NCBI GenBank assembly: GCA_009733775.1
Contig: WOGZ01000259.1
Coordinates: forward strand, 1-47,702
Reading direction: 5' to 3'
DNA from: Alectoria sarmentosa
Lineage: Eukaryota; Ascomycota; Lecanoromycetes; Lecanorales; Parmeliaceae
Length of the DNA: 47,702 nucleotides
The notes beneath the pieces were generated by a model, which worked only from the letters and a program-made list of their open reading frames with translations, made no database searches and was not told the DNA's origin. Numbering within the stretch: position 1 is the first letter of the stretch; each line of letters starts with the position of its first letter. Positions 22,000 through 34,334 of the stretch are shown piece after piece. The position numbers were made by a program, and so were the translations under genes.

Positions 22000-22838
22000 G
22001 AAATAATAAATGTATAAATTTAAATCGATTATTTCAAACTTTTTATAAAATTTGTTTTTGATCGCTTAAATATCGGTTTTATCAAAATTTATAAACAAAA
22101 TGTCGTTTATATAAATAATGATAATGATAATGTTATTAATAAATATCGAAAAATTAATAACGATAAATTCGAAGTTTAATTTTTTAAAATACGTAATGAG
22201 GATATTATATCAAATTTTAAGAGATTATTTTAAATTATATAACGTTTTTATAAATTTACAAATCTTATTTTTTTTATTTTTTATTTTAAATCTTATAAAT
22301 TATATTATATAAATTGTCTTCTCGATATCGCCGTATAAAAAAACGATTTTGATATTCATTTATTTAAGTTCTCAATTCAAAATTATCGCAAAAACGAAAA
22401 TGATTTTATAATTTATAAATTTGATTATCGAGGCGAAAGTTTCGTTGAAATCGATTTTTTTTCGTTATTCGAAATTATAAATCATTTAATGAGTTTTATG
22501 TTATACGATTTCGTTAATAAAGTCTTTTTTAATTTTATAAATTCATTTGTTTTTCAAAATACGCGCATTTGAAAATAAATTTATTAAGGTTTAAATGTCA
22601 TTAATGATGAGAAAATCGATTTCGTTTTATATAATTATTTATTAATGCATTTTACGATAGAAGTTCGTTATAATCTTTTTAAAATTTCGAGGTTTATAAA
22701 ATTTAATAAAAACGATTTTTGTTAATAAAACGAAAAGATTCGAAATGAAATTTTAATATAATTTCGTGATTTCGAATGATTTCGTAATGGAAATAAATTC
22801 GAAAACTTTATTGATTATAAAATAAATGATAAATTTAA
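22000..22838 (-). pseudogene. Copia B2 reverse transcriptase, 3' portion, cut by the Helitron
   Basis: Paralogous to B1 16530-17390. The active-site region is at about 22106-22130 on the minus strand. The frame upstream (to 22838) continues across the Helitron at 46653: the joined reading differs from B1 by a three-codon insertion and substitutions only, confirming that 22838 and 46653 were adjacent before the Helitron arrived. Confidence 0.85.
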
Positions 22839-23105
22839 TCTCTATTATATAAAAGAATACCTTAAAGAGGCCAGGCGTCCGCAAGATGAAGGGTCCACGA
22901 TCCATATAAGGAAGGTTATCCGAGAATCTTCGTTCGCAAGTTATTTTATATCTGTCAGTCTTTGAGAATAGCTTTAAACGTGTTTTAATAACGCATTTCA
23001 TCAGATAACGTATGTAGAAAGATATGATATTAATAAAATATCAATTCGAACACATTATTGAGGTGACATTTTGGAAAATATATTATGAAATGTCGCTGTG
23101 CTCTC
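22839..23105 (+). mobile_element. Helitron 5' terminal segment, little mutated
   Basis: From 22839 the composition changes at once: GC-rich words such as GAGGCCAGGCGTCCGC and GAAGGGTCCACG appear, unlike the B2 sequence to the left and the Helitron interior to the right. No coding potential. It likely contains the transposition start, and possibly a promoter, by position in the family. Confidence 0.8.
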
Positions 23106-23297
23106 TTCGTATATATTTTTAATAATGTATAACGTAAGATGAAGATTTTATAGCACGCTAAATGAGGTTTAACGAAGCGATGTTCATAACGAAAGATATT
23201 ATGTTTAAATTTAAAATATTCGATAAAAAAATGTTGAATACAGCTTATTATATAATCGTCCTTAAAATGATTATCTTATTTATATATTTTCTTATTT

Positions 23298-23377
23298 CAA
23301 ATATCGTATCTCTTTATAAAGATAGAATCGTATTTTTTTATAAAGATAGGATTCTTTATAAAGAAATACGATATTTG
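23298..23377. repeat. Near-perfect hairpin in the Helitron 5' region
   Basis: CAAATATCGTATCTCTTTAT (from 23298) pairs with the reverse of AAGAAATACGATATTTG (to 23377). The arms are about 29 bases, with a 20-25-base spacer that itself repeats TTTATAAAGATAG. It lies within the small open frame 23162-23413, which I do not regard as a gene. Confidence 0.8.
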
Positions 23378-23413
23378 TATTTACAAAAAGAATCGTTACG
23401 TATATATTATTAA

Positions 23414-26400
23414 ATAAGAATTTGTTTGTGTGCAGCAAAAAGAAAAAAATATTTTGATTTCATTGAAATTTGAATTCAGATCTTTGATAATATGAGCTTT
23501 ATTTTTCAAAAGACGCTATTTTTGAAGAATAAAAATAAACTTAAAATCATCACGCTCTGTCGCTGAGTTATAGAATCGATAAATTAAAAAATTAATTTTA
23601 TTTAAATACATATATCAAAAAACATGGGTATAATTCATAAAAAAAAGGTTTTTTTTATTCGTTTTCGTATTTTATCGGAGTTTACACGCTTATTATAAAA
23701 GAAGATTATTAAATATTATTAATTTCTTTTTTCTTTGAATATGATATTTACAATTATCCTAATATATCATTTTCACAATCGTCGATATAATATATTAATT
23801 TTGAAAAATAATCTGAGAAGGCATATTGGCATGTTTATAATATGCATTTATTATATCGCATTATCAATTATTTTTGCGTTTTAATAACATATAGCACGTT
23901 CTCTTTTAGCTCTTTGATACATTAAACGGAGATTTTGCATTTAAATAACATAAAGAGATTATGAGAATAGGACGTTTATTATCAATCTCAGCGTTCGCGT
24001 AATCAAATTGACTTTTTTATAAAAAGGCGAATGAGATTTGATAATTTGATTTCATTATAGCAAAATTGCTTTTTTGACGTATGAATTTTTTGAAAAAGGT
24101 TTATAAGAATATGTATTTTTTGTAAATAGAGAATTTTTATAAATTCGTTATATGTTTAAAGGATATTGCGTGAAATAAAGCATTGAAAGGAAATAATATG
24201 TGAAGAAATAAACATTTTTTATATTCGCATAAATAAAGTTTTTGTTTCGAAAAACAAATTGAAAGCGATAATCAAAATGAAGAAGTGTTTAAATAGAAAA
24301 TCACGATTGAACGCATATCGTTAATGTAAATATGTTGTTGACGTTGAACATTATTTCAAATATTTATAATGAATAATTTTGAAATCTTTGCAAAAAGCGT
24401 TTTTTGAATATTTGTGAAGAGCGTTTTTGAATTTAAAAATGTTATAAATGTCGTCGTGAAACATGCGATTATCAATAAAAATGAAGCTCTTTCAACTTTT
24501 GTTGCAATTAATATATCTTCGACACATTCATTTTGAAATAATTCGTTTATTTTTTAATGTAAATAGTCGATTATTTTATCAAATGTTAATTTATAATATG
24601 CAAAAAAACAATTTGTAAAAATAAAAGCGATGGAAAAAACTTGCTTTTCGTGACATAAAAAAGCTTTTTTGATTTTTAAAACATCTTATAAATTTGTTTC
24701 GTTAAATGAATATCATAAGTAAATTTGTTTTTAAATTATTTTATCGCATATCATAAAAATCGCCTGCTTCGCAAAATATATATCATATATCATAAATTTC
24801 GTAATGTAACATTTTCGTTTTGATATAAAATGATTTAATAAATTTTTATTCAATAATATAAGATATAATAGGGTATAATGTTTTTATAAAATCATAATAA
24901 TAAATAAGATAACGTTATACACATAACGTTATACAAATGTTAAAAAAAACAAAGATAACACATTTTTGAAATGATAAGAATATTTTAACATAAGCATTCA
25001 TATAAATAATCACATTTATTCTGAAAACGGAATTTCCAGAAAGATATAATTAATATCACGATTTGGTTTCAACGAATTTGTAAATTTTTATCGATGATGG
25101 CGCTTTTTCGACTCGACACGTATAAAATCTTTCGTTTTCATATGATATTTATCGAATTTCGTTATAATGAAAATTCATGTTAAAAATGAATTACGATTGT
25201 ATATAAAGTTGTATAACGCTTACGAATCCGTCTTTTAATTCATATACAATTTGATTTTAATAACAAAATTAATTTATATGTTTAAAAATTCATTAATAAA
25301 TGATTCGTAACAAAGTCGTAATGAAGAAACAAAGAATGATAATGAAATGATTTGCTTTTAAAATAAAAATGAAACGTTGATTTCTCATCAGATTCGATAA
25401 TATCGATGCATTCGTTAACGAAATCAAATATTCAATTAAACGCATTAAAAAAAAAATTTGATACGAAGAATTTTGCAAAAGGCGTATATTTAATGATGTT
25501 TTCGATAATATCGTTTTTATCATTTTTAATATAATCGCGAATTTTTGATTATGAATCATTAATATCAATATCAAAAAAAGCGAAAAGCATAAAATCATAT
25601 TTTCATATTTTAAATCGAGCGGATCTTTCAATTGCTCTCATTTTAATTGATTTTATTATTATTATTTTTTCATTTTCAATTTTGTTTTATAATCGCATCT
25701 TTTCATATAAATTTAATAATTATTACATAAAATATCATTTTGAATTTAATTAAATATATAAAATGATAATGTATTTTAAATTCATCGAAATTCGCGCGTA
25801 TATTTGCGAAAACGTTATTATTTTTTAATTTTTTTTTGAAAAAATCTTTAATAACATTGTTTTTGATAAGCTTTGAAAAAGACGTAATATGTTGTGTTTT
25901 ATTCTCATTTTTCAACAGAGCGATTTTTTTTTCAAATTCTTAAAATTCTTTATCATTGACGTCAACGTTATTAAATAATATATTACGATTTTATATATAT
26001 ATATTAATTTTTTTTAATTGATAAATAACGTTGAATAATTTATAATGAAATTATAAAACGTGGGTTTAAAGTCATTATCTTGATTTTTTTCGTTAAAATC
26101 ATTATCTTTTTTTCGAGTTAACGAAGTAATGCGATGATTCTTTTATAATATTGAACGTTTAATGATATTTTTTATAATTTGAATACGCAACCTTTTTGCA
26201 TTAATTTTACGCGTATTGTCGTTATTTTTTTTATTAAATATCGATTTGATTATCGCGAGATTGAAAAAGGGTTGAGATTGCGAATTTTTAAATGTGTTGT
26301 TTGTTTTTATAAACATGATGTGATAAGAATTATACAATGAATTTATATATTTGATTTTATACGCAAAAACGAATGATTTTACTTTATTTGAAAAACGGAG

Positions 26401-29400
26401 ATGATGAATGAGTTTAAGGTGAGAAAGTTCGAGAACATGTTTTTTTTCGTTGAAATTTGACAACTTTAATCTCATTAATAAAATAATCGTTTTTTTTTAA
26501 AATCAAACATCATCAAAATTATCAAGTATATCGTAATTATATTATAAATATTGTCGTTATAAAGCATATAAATCAATCTTTTGATTTAACTTGTTTACGA
26601 TTTTCACATAAATCATTTATCATTGTTCATTAATTTTTTAACGTATTTTAAAGCGCTTAATATCTTTTTATTAATGTCATTATTTTTTAACATTTATGAT
26701 ATATCGAAAAAAAGTAAGATCTGATATGTTTAAAATATAGAAAAATGCGTACGTTGACAATTTATGTATAATAATTCGAAAACCCTTTTTTTAGATATGA
26801 TGTCAAAAATTTAAATTATTTTATCATTTATGATTTTAAGTCAATCATCAAAAGAGATTTCAGGCATATAAAATACGATTAATATACGTTATCGATTAAT
26901 GTGATAATTTTGAAATGAATTAGATAACATAGGTTGTCACGTTTATAAAATGAAATACAAATATGTTTGAATTTTGAAAATTAAAATATGTGAGTGCGTT
27001 TTCTTCGTTTTTTTTAATTATATAATATTAATGATAACGATAAGATTATGTTGACAACATTGCGATGACAGCGTGCATTGCGATAATTTATATAATAATT
27101 ATTCAACATTTTAATTCATAATTTCGATATCGATATGATTTTTTTAATCATTTTCATAACATTTTCAAAATCAACGATTTTGTTTCATGTTTTTAAGTCT
27201 TCTCCCTCGATCGTTAACAATATTTATGTTTTTTATTTAATTTTCGACGTTTTCAATCGTGTTGTGTGATCAATTGCGTTTTTACATTTATATTTAATAT
27301 AACGATTATTAAATTTTAAATTTTTGCGTTTGATTTTTTCGTTCGTTATAATGCGATAAATCATAAATCTTTTAAAGACATAACGTCGATTTAGGAAATT
27401 GAGAAATAATCAATTATAGGATATTCAAAGTTTGATTTCGAGATTTAAATTCGTTATTTAAAAGCGATAACGCGTAAATAAATTCAAATCAAAAAATGAG
27501 CATGAATGATATAATTACGAAATGAATATATTTGATAAATTTGTGAAGAATATTGAAGAAGACGATATGTTTACATTATTTGAGATTGTTGTTGATAATA
27601 ATGCAAATGTGAATTTTTCGATGTTAACGCGCGAACTTTTATTGATTTTTTAAAACGTTATTTTTGTTTTTAATAATTTGCTCGAAGGCATTGAAATTGT
27701 GATAATGAAAGATTTAATATACGCAATTTTGATTAATGACATTGATTTTTTGTCGTTAAACCTTATTATCATCATTTTATTCGATATTTCTTTATTCCCC
27801 GAATTTTCTCAATAGGATTTTTTAAATGATTTTGATGAATTAACATAAAACGAGTTTGTTGTGTTTTTTAATTCAAATATATTATCTTTTTCACGACGTT
27901 CGTTTATAATAAATTTTTCGAAAAAGATATCGCATAAACGAATAAGTTGGGAAATGAAGACGTTTTTAATGATATTAAATTTATAATGTAAGATTTTTGA
28001 CATTATACGATAAAGTTATTAAAATTTATTTGAAATATTTGATTTTTTAAAAGATTTATAAACGCTTAAAGATCTTTCGCGCTTTGTGATAATTTTTAAG
28101 AAATACGTTAATGCGCAATTATCGTTAATAAAGTTACGACGTTAAGAAATAAACGTAATATAAAAACAATTTTCGACGCAAAGCAAATAAAAGAAGATTC
28201 GAGTGATAAAGAATATGATATATTTTTTCGATTTCATTGAGCTTTTTCAAATTGTGCTTTTATCGATTGAATTTCGCGTCAAGATTTATACGAGAATGGT
28301 TTTTTTCGTTGATTAACTCTTTGAACTTTATCATTTTTTGATATAGGTTTTATTCATCAAATCTTGCTTCGACGAATATGTTTTTTATTTTAATTAAATT
28401 TCTATTTTTCTCTTTGATATCGTTTATTATCATTATAAAATAAAGAATTATTTTTATCAAAAAGGTTATAAATTTCACATGATACGAATTATTATAATTG
28501 ATAAAAATAAAACAATTTTTTCGACGGAAATAAAAAATTAAATCAAGATTTTCGTTAATTCATTTTATGTTGCGAATGTTTTTGAATTTGACGAATCGAA
28601 TTTTTTAATATTATCGAATTTAAATATTAAAAAATTATTTTTATCAAAGCAAAAAATTATTCATTTTTATCGAAAATAAATTCAAATCAAAAAAATTAAT
28701 ATTTATTTTAATTATTGTTATAAAAAATCAAATGTTAAATTAAGCAGAAATGCATTAGCGTATAAATCAAGATTCGTTATATATTAAATCTTTGAACTTA
28801 ACAACAAAAGCACACGTTTATTATAATTATCGATATTTATTTATGAAATATTAAAGCTGAGCATATATAATTATAAACATTTCATTAATTTCGCGATATC
28901 TTCGTGCCTTTTAATTTCTTTTTTGATTTTTATTAATGCGTTTGATCTTTATCGCAACATATATCGATCTTTAATAAAAATTTATGTTATAATTGTTGAT
29001 TTGAATTGATGAGAAAGGAAACGGAAAGTTAATATATTATTTTTAACATTTAATTTACATATTAACGACTTTGCAAATGTAATCAAGATTTTGAAATTTG
29101 AATTGATAATTTTAAATCGCGATCTCAAAATGAATATTAACGATGTGAAAATGTTTATATGCGTTTATATTATGATTTTTATAGGAGATATGAAGCAATA
29201 ATAGAAAAATTTTGATTTTATGTTTTTAATTGTTAATCGAAAATGTTCAAAATGTTTAATCACAAAGAAACAAAAAGCGGATTTGACTTTTAATATTGTT
29301 TTTAACGCTTATTATTATCATCGAATATTTTACGAATAAATCAAAAAAAATGCGTTTATAAAAAATATTAAATTTTTTTAAAATATAAAAATGAGATTTG

Positions 29401-30433
29401 AATAGATTTCGTTAATTAATATCGCGTCATTTTTAAATATCATATGAAGCAAATTTGAAAATGTGATATATTCAAAATACGTCGAAATTGTCAAATAAGT
29501 TCAACACGTGTTATTCGTTATTATATTTATTGACGTTGATACGAATATCTATTGCGTTAAATTTCGATATTTTTTTTTTTCGCTTAATTGAGGTCATTTG
29601 CAATTGTCAAAATATCATTTCGTTAATTATCGAATGCAAAAATGCGATAAATTCTTTATTATTACGTTTTTATTTTTACGCATTTGATTATAATTTAAAT
29701 GAATCAATTTTATATATTTGAAAATTGTAAAAATAATCATGTCTTCGACGTTGAATCTCAATGACGTTGATTTAATAATTTCGTGTTACGTTATTATGAT
29801 AAAAAGTAACATCGTGATGTTAATTTAAAATATGAATTTAATTAATTGAGAGAATATGATATCGCTGTTATTATAATCGAGAAAAACATTTCAAAAACTT
29901 TATCAATGCGTTACACTCGTTTGTTTTAAGAATTTCAAACGCGACGATCATCTCATTTTCTTTAAACACATAACGTTTATTAACATTTTAAACGATGAAT
30001 TCGAAATAAATAACACATTTGAAAATAATAAATTATAACATTTGAAACGATTAAAATATAAGCATTTGGCGGAGATCTTTAAAATAAAAAAAGGCGTCGT
30101 AAAATAAATAATAGCTATTTGAAATATCATAATATATTTAAATGTACACGTTGTTTTACATTATGAGGACGTAATCATTAAATATATCATTTTTAATAAT
30201 TGTATTATTTTGAGCGATGAAGATAAGCATAAATAAGTTTCGTTGTTATCGTTATTGATGATTATTTGTTGATTCATCGCAAAAAGGTTCTTTAAAAAAG
30301 TCGTGATTTAAATCAATTTTCGAGAAATAAAAAAGATTTTATTGATTAAAGAAAACTTATATCAGATTTTGCGATTTTTTTTCGTCGATTTTCATCAAAT
30401 TATTGAGTTCAAATTAATTGCGAAGATGTTGAG
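23414..30433. other. Helitron interior, left part: no recognised gene
   Basis: Seven kilobases of AT-rich, mutated DNA between the Helitron 5' end and the Gypsy insertion. Longer minus-strand open stretches occur at 25293-25631 (112 codons), 25703-25915, 26143-26475 (110 codons; Lys/Asn/Ser-rich) and 27809-28003, and a plus-strand one at 29488-29721. None shows a motif I recognise, and no transposon domain is evident. The clustering of minus-strand frames at 25290-26480 may mark one decayed gene. It could be captured host DNA, an accessory Helitron gene or an older element mutated beyond recognition. Confidence 0.5.
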
Positions 30434-30632
30434 TGTCAGGGACTGCACGTTTGAACTGAAATAGTACTTTGTACGTGATTTGAATGGAATTCTAATTATG
30501 AAGTTTTAAGTACAAATGCATGCATGCAAAAGTAAAAGGTCAGGTTATGATTTGGCACGTTAATGTAGGGCTGAATTATAAGGTTAACCTTGGTTCATAA
30601 TGAGTCGCAATATCGAAGGGCAAATCATGACA
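30434..30632 (-). repeat. Gypsy 3' LTR (199 bp)
   Basis: Begins TGTCAGGGACTGCACG and ends CAAATCATGACA. It is the same length as 36984-37182, with about 20 to 25 differences, all transitions and none in the CpG sites visible in the alignment. Composition is close to normal, unlike the internal region. Contains the palindrome TGCATGCATGCA. Confidence 0.97.
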
Positions 30633-30652
30633 TTACCTCTCTCTTAAAAACA
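30633..30652 (-). promoter_or_regulatory. Gypsy polypurine tract
   Basis: Immediately beside the left LTR the plus strand reads TTACCTCTCTCTTAAAAA, so in element sense the LTR is preceded by AAGAGAGAGGTAA. This is the expected primer for plus-strand cDNA and confirms minus-strand orientation. Confidence 0.85.
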
Positions 30653-31899
30653 TAAACACTCTTATAATTAAGAAAAAATCGAAAAATAATCGTAAATACG
30701 AAGCGTTTTATGTTATATTTTTCAAAAATCTTTATTGCGAGTTAATTGAATTAAAAAGAATTTATTATGCAACAACGATAGCGGTGTTCACATCCCTTCA
30801 CAATTTTATTTATTTTTATGATTTCACAAATTAAAGGGGATCAAATCCTTTTATTTTATAAACGCAATAAAATATTAATAACGTAAAAAGAGGTTTTTAA
30901 TCGTAAAGAATCTTAAAAAACGGATATAAACCGTCGTGATTTGGATATTTATAATGAAAATCTGTCATCAAATCTGAACAATCGGCAGCGTTTATGAAAA
31001 TTTGTCACATAAACGAATCATCATCATCATCATAATCGATGTATTTGATTTTATACATCAAATAATCTTTGAACTTTATTATAAAATCTTTTCGTCTCTT
31101 ATTTATTTTAAAATCGAGAATTTCTTTCGTTAAATGATTCGTTTCTTTTTCATTTATGTGCATAAGAGAAGAAAGAAATTGTTTTTATTTAAACAAAAAA
31201 TCATCGATGATATTATATAACAATCAAGAATGAAAAATTAAAAAGACACCCTTCATCGTGTTAAGCAGATTGAATTCATATATCGAATTATTAATGACTC
31301 ATACGATCTTAAACGATTTCATGTTTTTATAATCGAAAGACTTGTTAAGTCTTATAATTCTAATGTTTCGAAAATTTAACATAATCAAATCGTTAGGTCG
31401 TAATTTAAATGATGATAAACGACGTCGATTTGCGTATTCCTTTTGAATGCCTCGAGCTTAAGCAAGTTTTTATCGAAAATGAATTCTCATCTTCTCAATC
31501 TTTTTCACAAAATTGTTTATAACTACGATGTCCCTCTTCGTTTTTTAAATTGCGTTAACATTTTATAATGTGAAAAGTTCAATATCGAAACGAAACATAT
31601 ATTCCTTTATAACCAAAAAAGGAATAATTTTTATGAAAACGCTTTTAATTAAATTGACTTCAAATTTTATAATAAATAAAAAATTTATTTAATCTTCTTG
31701 ATTATAATTTATATACGCGCGAAAATATTATTTCAGCGCGAAATTTACGTTTTTCGTTTGATTATCAATTTTTAAATGAAATGCAATAAAAAGCTTTAAC
31801 TTTATATCAATTTTCGCACACAATCTTTATCAAAAATGAGCGATGAATTATGTGTCTCAATCAAAGATGATAATTGACAAATATTTTTCTTTTTTTCAA

Positions 31900-32345
31900 A
31901 TTCATTCGAGAAAGGTTTATATTATAACTTTTACGTTAAAAGAATTTAAAAGCACGAATTTTTTCTTCTTTATCAATCGATTTATAATAATCATAACATA
32001 TTAATAATCTTTGTTATATTTGTTGCAAATGAATAACGAGGTGATGAAATCAACGGAAATGTCTTTTCAATATTGATTTGACACGAAAAAAGGCTTAAGA
32101 AGCTTATGCTTCCCCTTTTTATAACTTTTGAATCGTTTATAAACATAACAATTGTTTATAAATCTGAAAACGGTGTTTATCATTTCGGGTTAATAATAAT
32201 GAATGTTGATTTTATTATATATGGTAACACGTTTTATATGATCGTCTAATGACGAATCATATATGAACTTAATTATTTATGTCTTAAGTTTCGCATCATC
32301 AGATACATACAACCGTCTTCGTACGTATAAAAGATCGTTCTTTAA
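31900..32345 (-). pseudogene. Gypsy integrase remnant
   Basis: The minus-strand frame contains EMINTVFRFINNCYVYKR (the 'M-x-x-D-V-x-x-x-x-x-x-C-x-x-C' zinc-binding end, second Cys now Tyr), then KHKLLKPFFV and DISVDFITSL, the first catalytic Asp region 'x-x-D-F-I-x-x-L', which is intact. NRLIKKKKFV follows, where the usual Asp before Arg-Leu is Asn. The remaining catalytic residues should lie at about 31000-31900, where I could not follow the frame. It would insert Gypsy cDNA. Confidence 0.92.
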
Positions 32346-32839
32346 TCGACAATCTCCAAGTTTTAATCGAAGACCTTTTTTGATTAGGTTCTAAGAGATC
32401 CTTTTTTGTTCGATATTCTTCGCAAAAATGATTCATTAAAAAATCTTATCTTTCTCATATGAATTTTTCATTTTTAATATGATATTCGACTCGATAATGA
32501 AATCATCTATTAATTCTTTTATTAATTTCTCGACAAATAATTTCGAAACAATCGACGATAATTTTTTTAATAATTTCTCACCGTCAACACCTTTCTCATT
32601 TAAATCGTAAACCATAATTATTAAATTATAAATCGTTTAAAAAACTTCGTTCAAAAGCAAAGGCGCGAGATTCAGCGTTTATTATATTTTTATTTTCAAA
32701 TGTTTTATTTTCAAAAGCATTTGATGCTGATGCTGCCTTTTATCATTAATGTCATTTTTTAAAAGATCACCGAATCGACGAATCAAATTATTTAACTTAA
32801 TGTCTTGTTTTTTCGATTTATATGTGATATAAAAATTGA

Positions 32840-33512
32840 ATTTAAAAAGAAACTTCGCTCAACGTGCTTATCTTCGATTTAATTGCTTCATTATCATAAA
32901 ATACTCAAAAATTTTATAATTTATGAAAATCTTGATTGAATTTTCGATAAATGTTTCGATTAATTTTGAATGTCATTTCTCGAAGGCACATATAATGATT
33001 AATAATTCTTTATCATAAATCTCGTAATTGCATTCTTAAAACGACATTTTTTTTGATATGAAAACAATTGAACGTAAAATGTCTTGATCATTCATTTGAA
33101 AAAGCACAATAATTATTATATAATCGAAAATATCGATCTCGATTCACGTTTCTTTATTGAAATCGAAATAAATAAGAATAAATGCACTCGTAAAAGTCTC
33201 TTTTAACTTTTCAAATGCTTTTTGTTTTGAATTGTTTAATATTCAAAAAAACATAAAGAACTTTTGTTCGATGCGTGTGAGATTGAATAATAACGCAACG
33301 ATTTTAAAATATTCGTGCACAAACCTTTTATAAAAGTTCGCGAATTCTAAAAAGACTTATACATTTTTAACGCATCTGAGCGCCTTTCAATTTCGTATCG
33401 TCTCAACTTTTTATGAATTCATTTTGAGATTTTCGATGATTATGATTAATTCGAGATACTTTATTTATTTCATATGAAAATCACACTTATTAATATTCAG
33501 ATATAAGTCAAT
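32840..33512 (-). pseudogene. Gypsy RT connection and RNase H remnant
   Basis: Directly downstream of the RT on the minus strand and in a continuous frame: KCDFHMK, KYLELIII, FLEFANFYKRFV, KAFEKLKETFTSAFIL, CNYEIYDKELLIIM, FEYFMIMKQLNRR. These are the standard Gypsy thumb/connection and RNase H landmarks in the usual order, interrupted only by stops at Trp or Gln-type codons. The long near-continuous frame shows few or no indels. Confidence 0.95.
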
Positions 33513-33905
33513 TTATTGTAACTTCTCAAAAACCTTTCTCACATAATTAATGTGTTCTTTTTTAATATCATTATAAATCAAAATGTCGTTCAAATACGCA
33601 AAACAAAATACATCGAAATATTCGCGCAAAACATTGTTAATGAAAACTTGAAAAATGCTTGACGCATTACACAATTCGAAAAACATTATCATATACTCGA
33701 ACAGATCATATCTTATCAAAAACGCTATTTTCTTTTCATATTTTTTTTTAATCTTAATTTCGTTGAATGCGATAATTATGTCGAATTTAATATATTATTT
33801 GATTATGCATAACTTTATCAAAGTATCCTTTATTAATAAAAATATATTTCGATTTCGAATGATCAAAGCGTTAAACGCACGATAATTCACGCAAATGCGT
33901 AAGTC
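33513..33905 (-). pseudogene. Gypsy reverse transcriptase remnant
   Basis: The minus-strand open stretch 33719-33513 reads RYDLFEYMIMFFELCNASS, then FINNVLREYFDVF, then FAYLNDILIYNDI. This is the Gypsy RT core with 'Y-G-L-F-E-Y-x-V-M-P-F-G-L-x-N-A-P' and the YLDD active site, whose first Asp is now Asn. Upstream, VNYRAFNALIIRNR (about 33890-33850) is the 'V-D-Y-R-x-L-N' motif with its catalytic Asp also Asn. Both changes are G-to-A on the sense strand. Confidence 0.97.
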
Positions 33906-34334
33906 ATCGTCGAATTTCTTTATAATCAATACGAGAATTGCATATAAAGAGATATTTGCTCAAATGTAACCCTTTCTTAACATCTCCTCGATATATCCTT
34001 TAACAATTATAACTTATTCTCTTAACATTTCATAAACACGCTTAATAAATGATATTGCTCTTAATTGCAATTCGATAAAATAACTCATCTTTTTATAAAA
34101 TGAGAACTTATTAATTTTCATCGAATTTCAAACGTTAATTCATTTATAATACGTTTTGAACACCTTAATTTTCAATTCTTTTAATGTAATTAAATCTTTT
34201 CGCAACTTTTGAAAGAATTTCTCATAATCTTCTAATATAATAATTACGACGTTTATCGTAAATCCTGAAAAACGATCTTTATTCTTTGATTCGTGTGTTA
34301 ATCTTTTAAAATCTTCTAATCACATAACATATGT

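Larger units (their letters stand above)
19901..22838 (-). mobile_element. Degraded Ty1/Copia element B2, 3' half (minus strand)
   Basis: Starts TGTCAAAATATGG directly after GATATAAATT. At 891-908 the B3 paralogue continues without interruption, so B2 has inserted into B1. LTR, downstream block, RNase H and RT follow B1 in the same order. At 22838 the RT-region sequence stops at an A and Helitron sequence begins. It resumes at 46653. The plus strand here is strongly C-poor and G-rich. Confidence 0.88.

Noticed and set aside
22753..23001. Minus-strand 82-codon frame spanning 22839
   Set aside because: It runs across the Helitron/Copia B2 junction, so its first half is Helitron tip and its second half Copia. 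It is not one gene.
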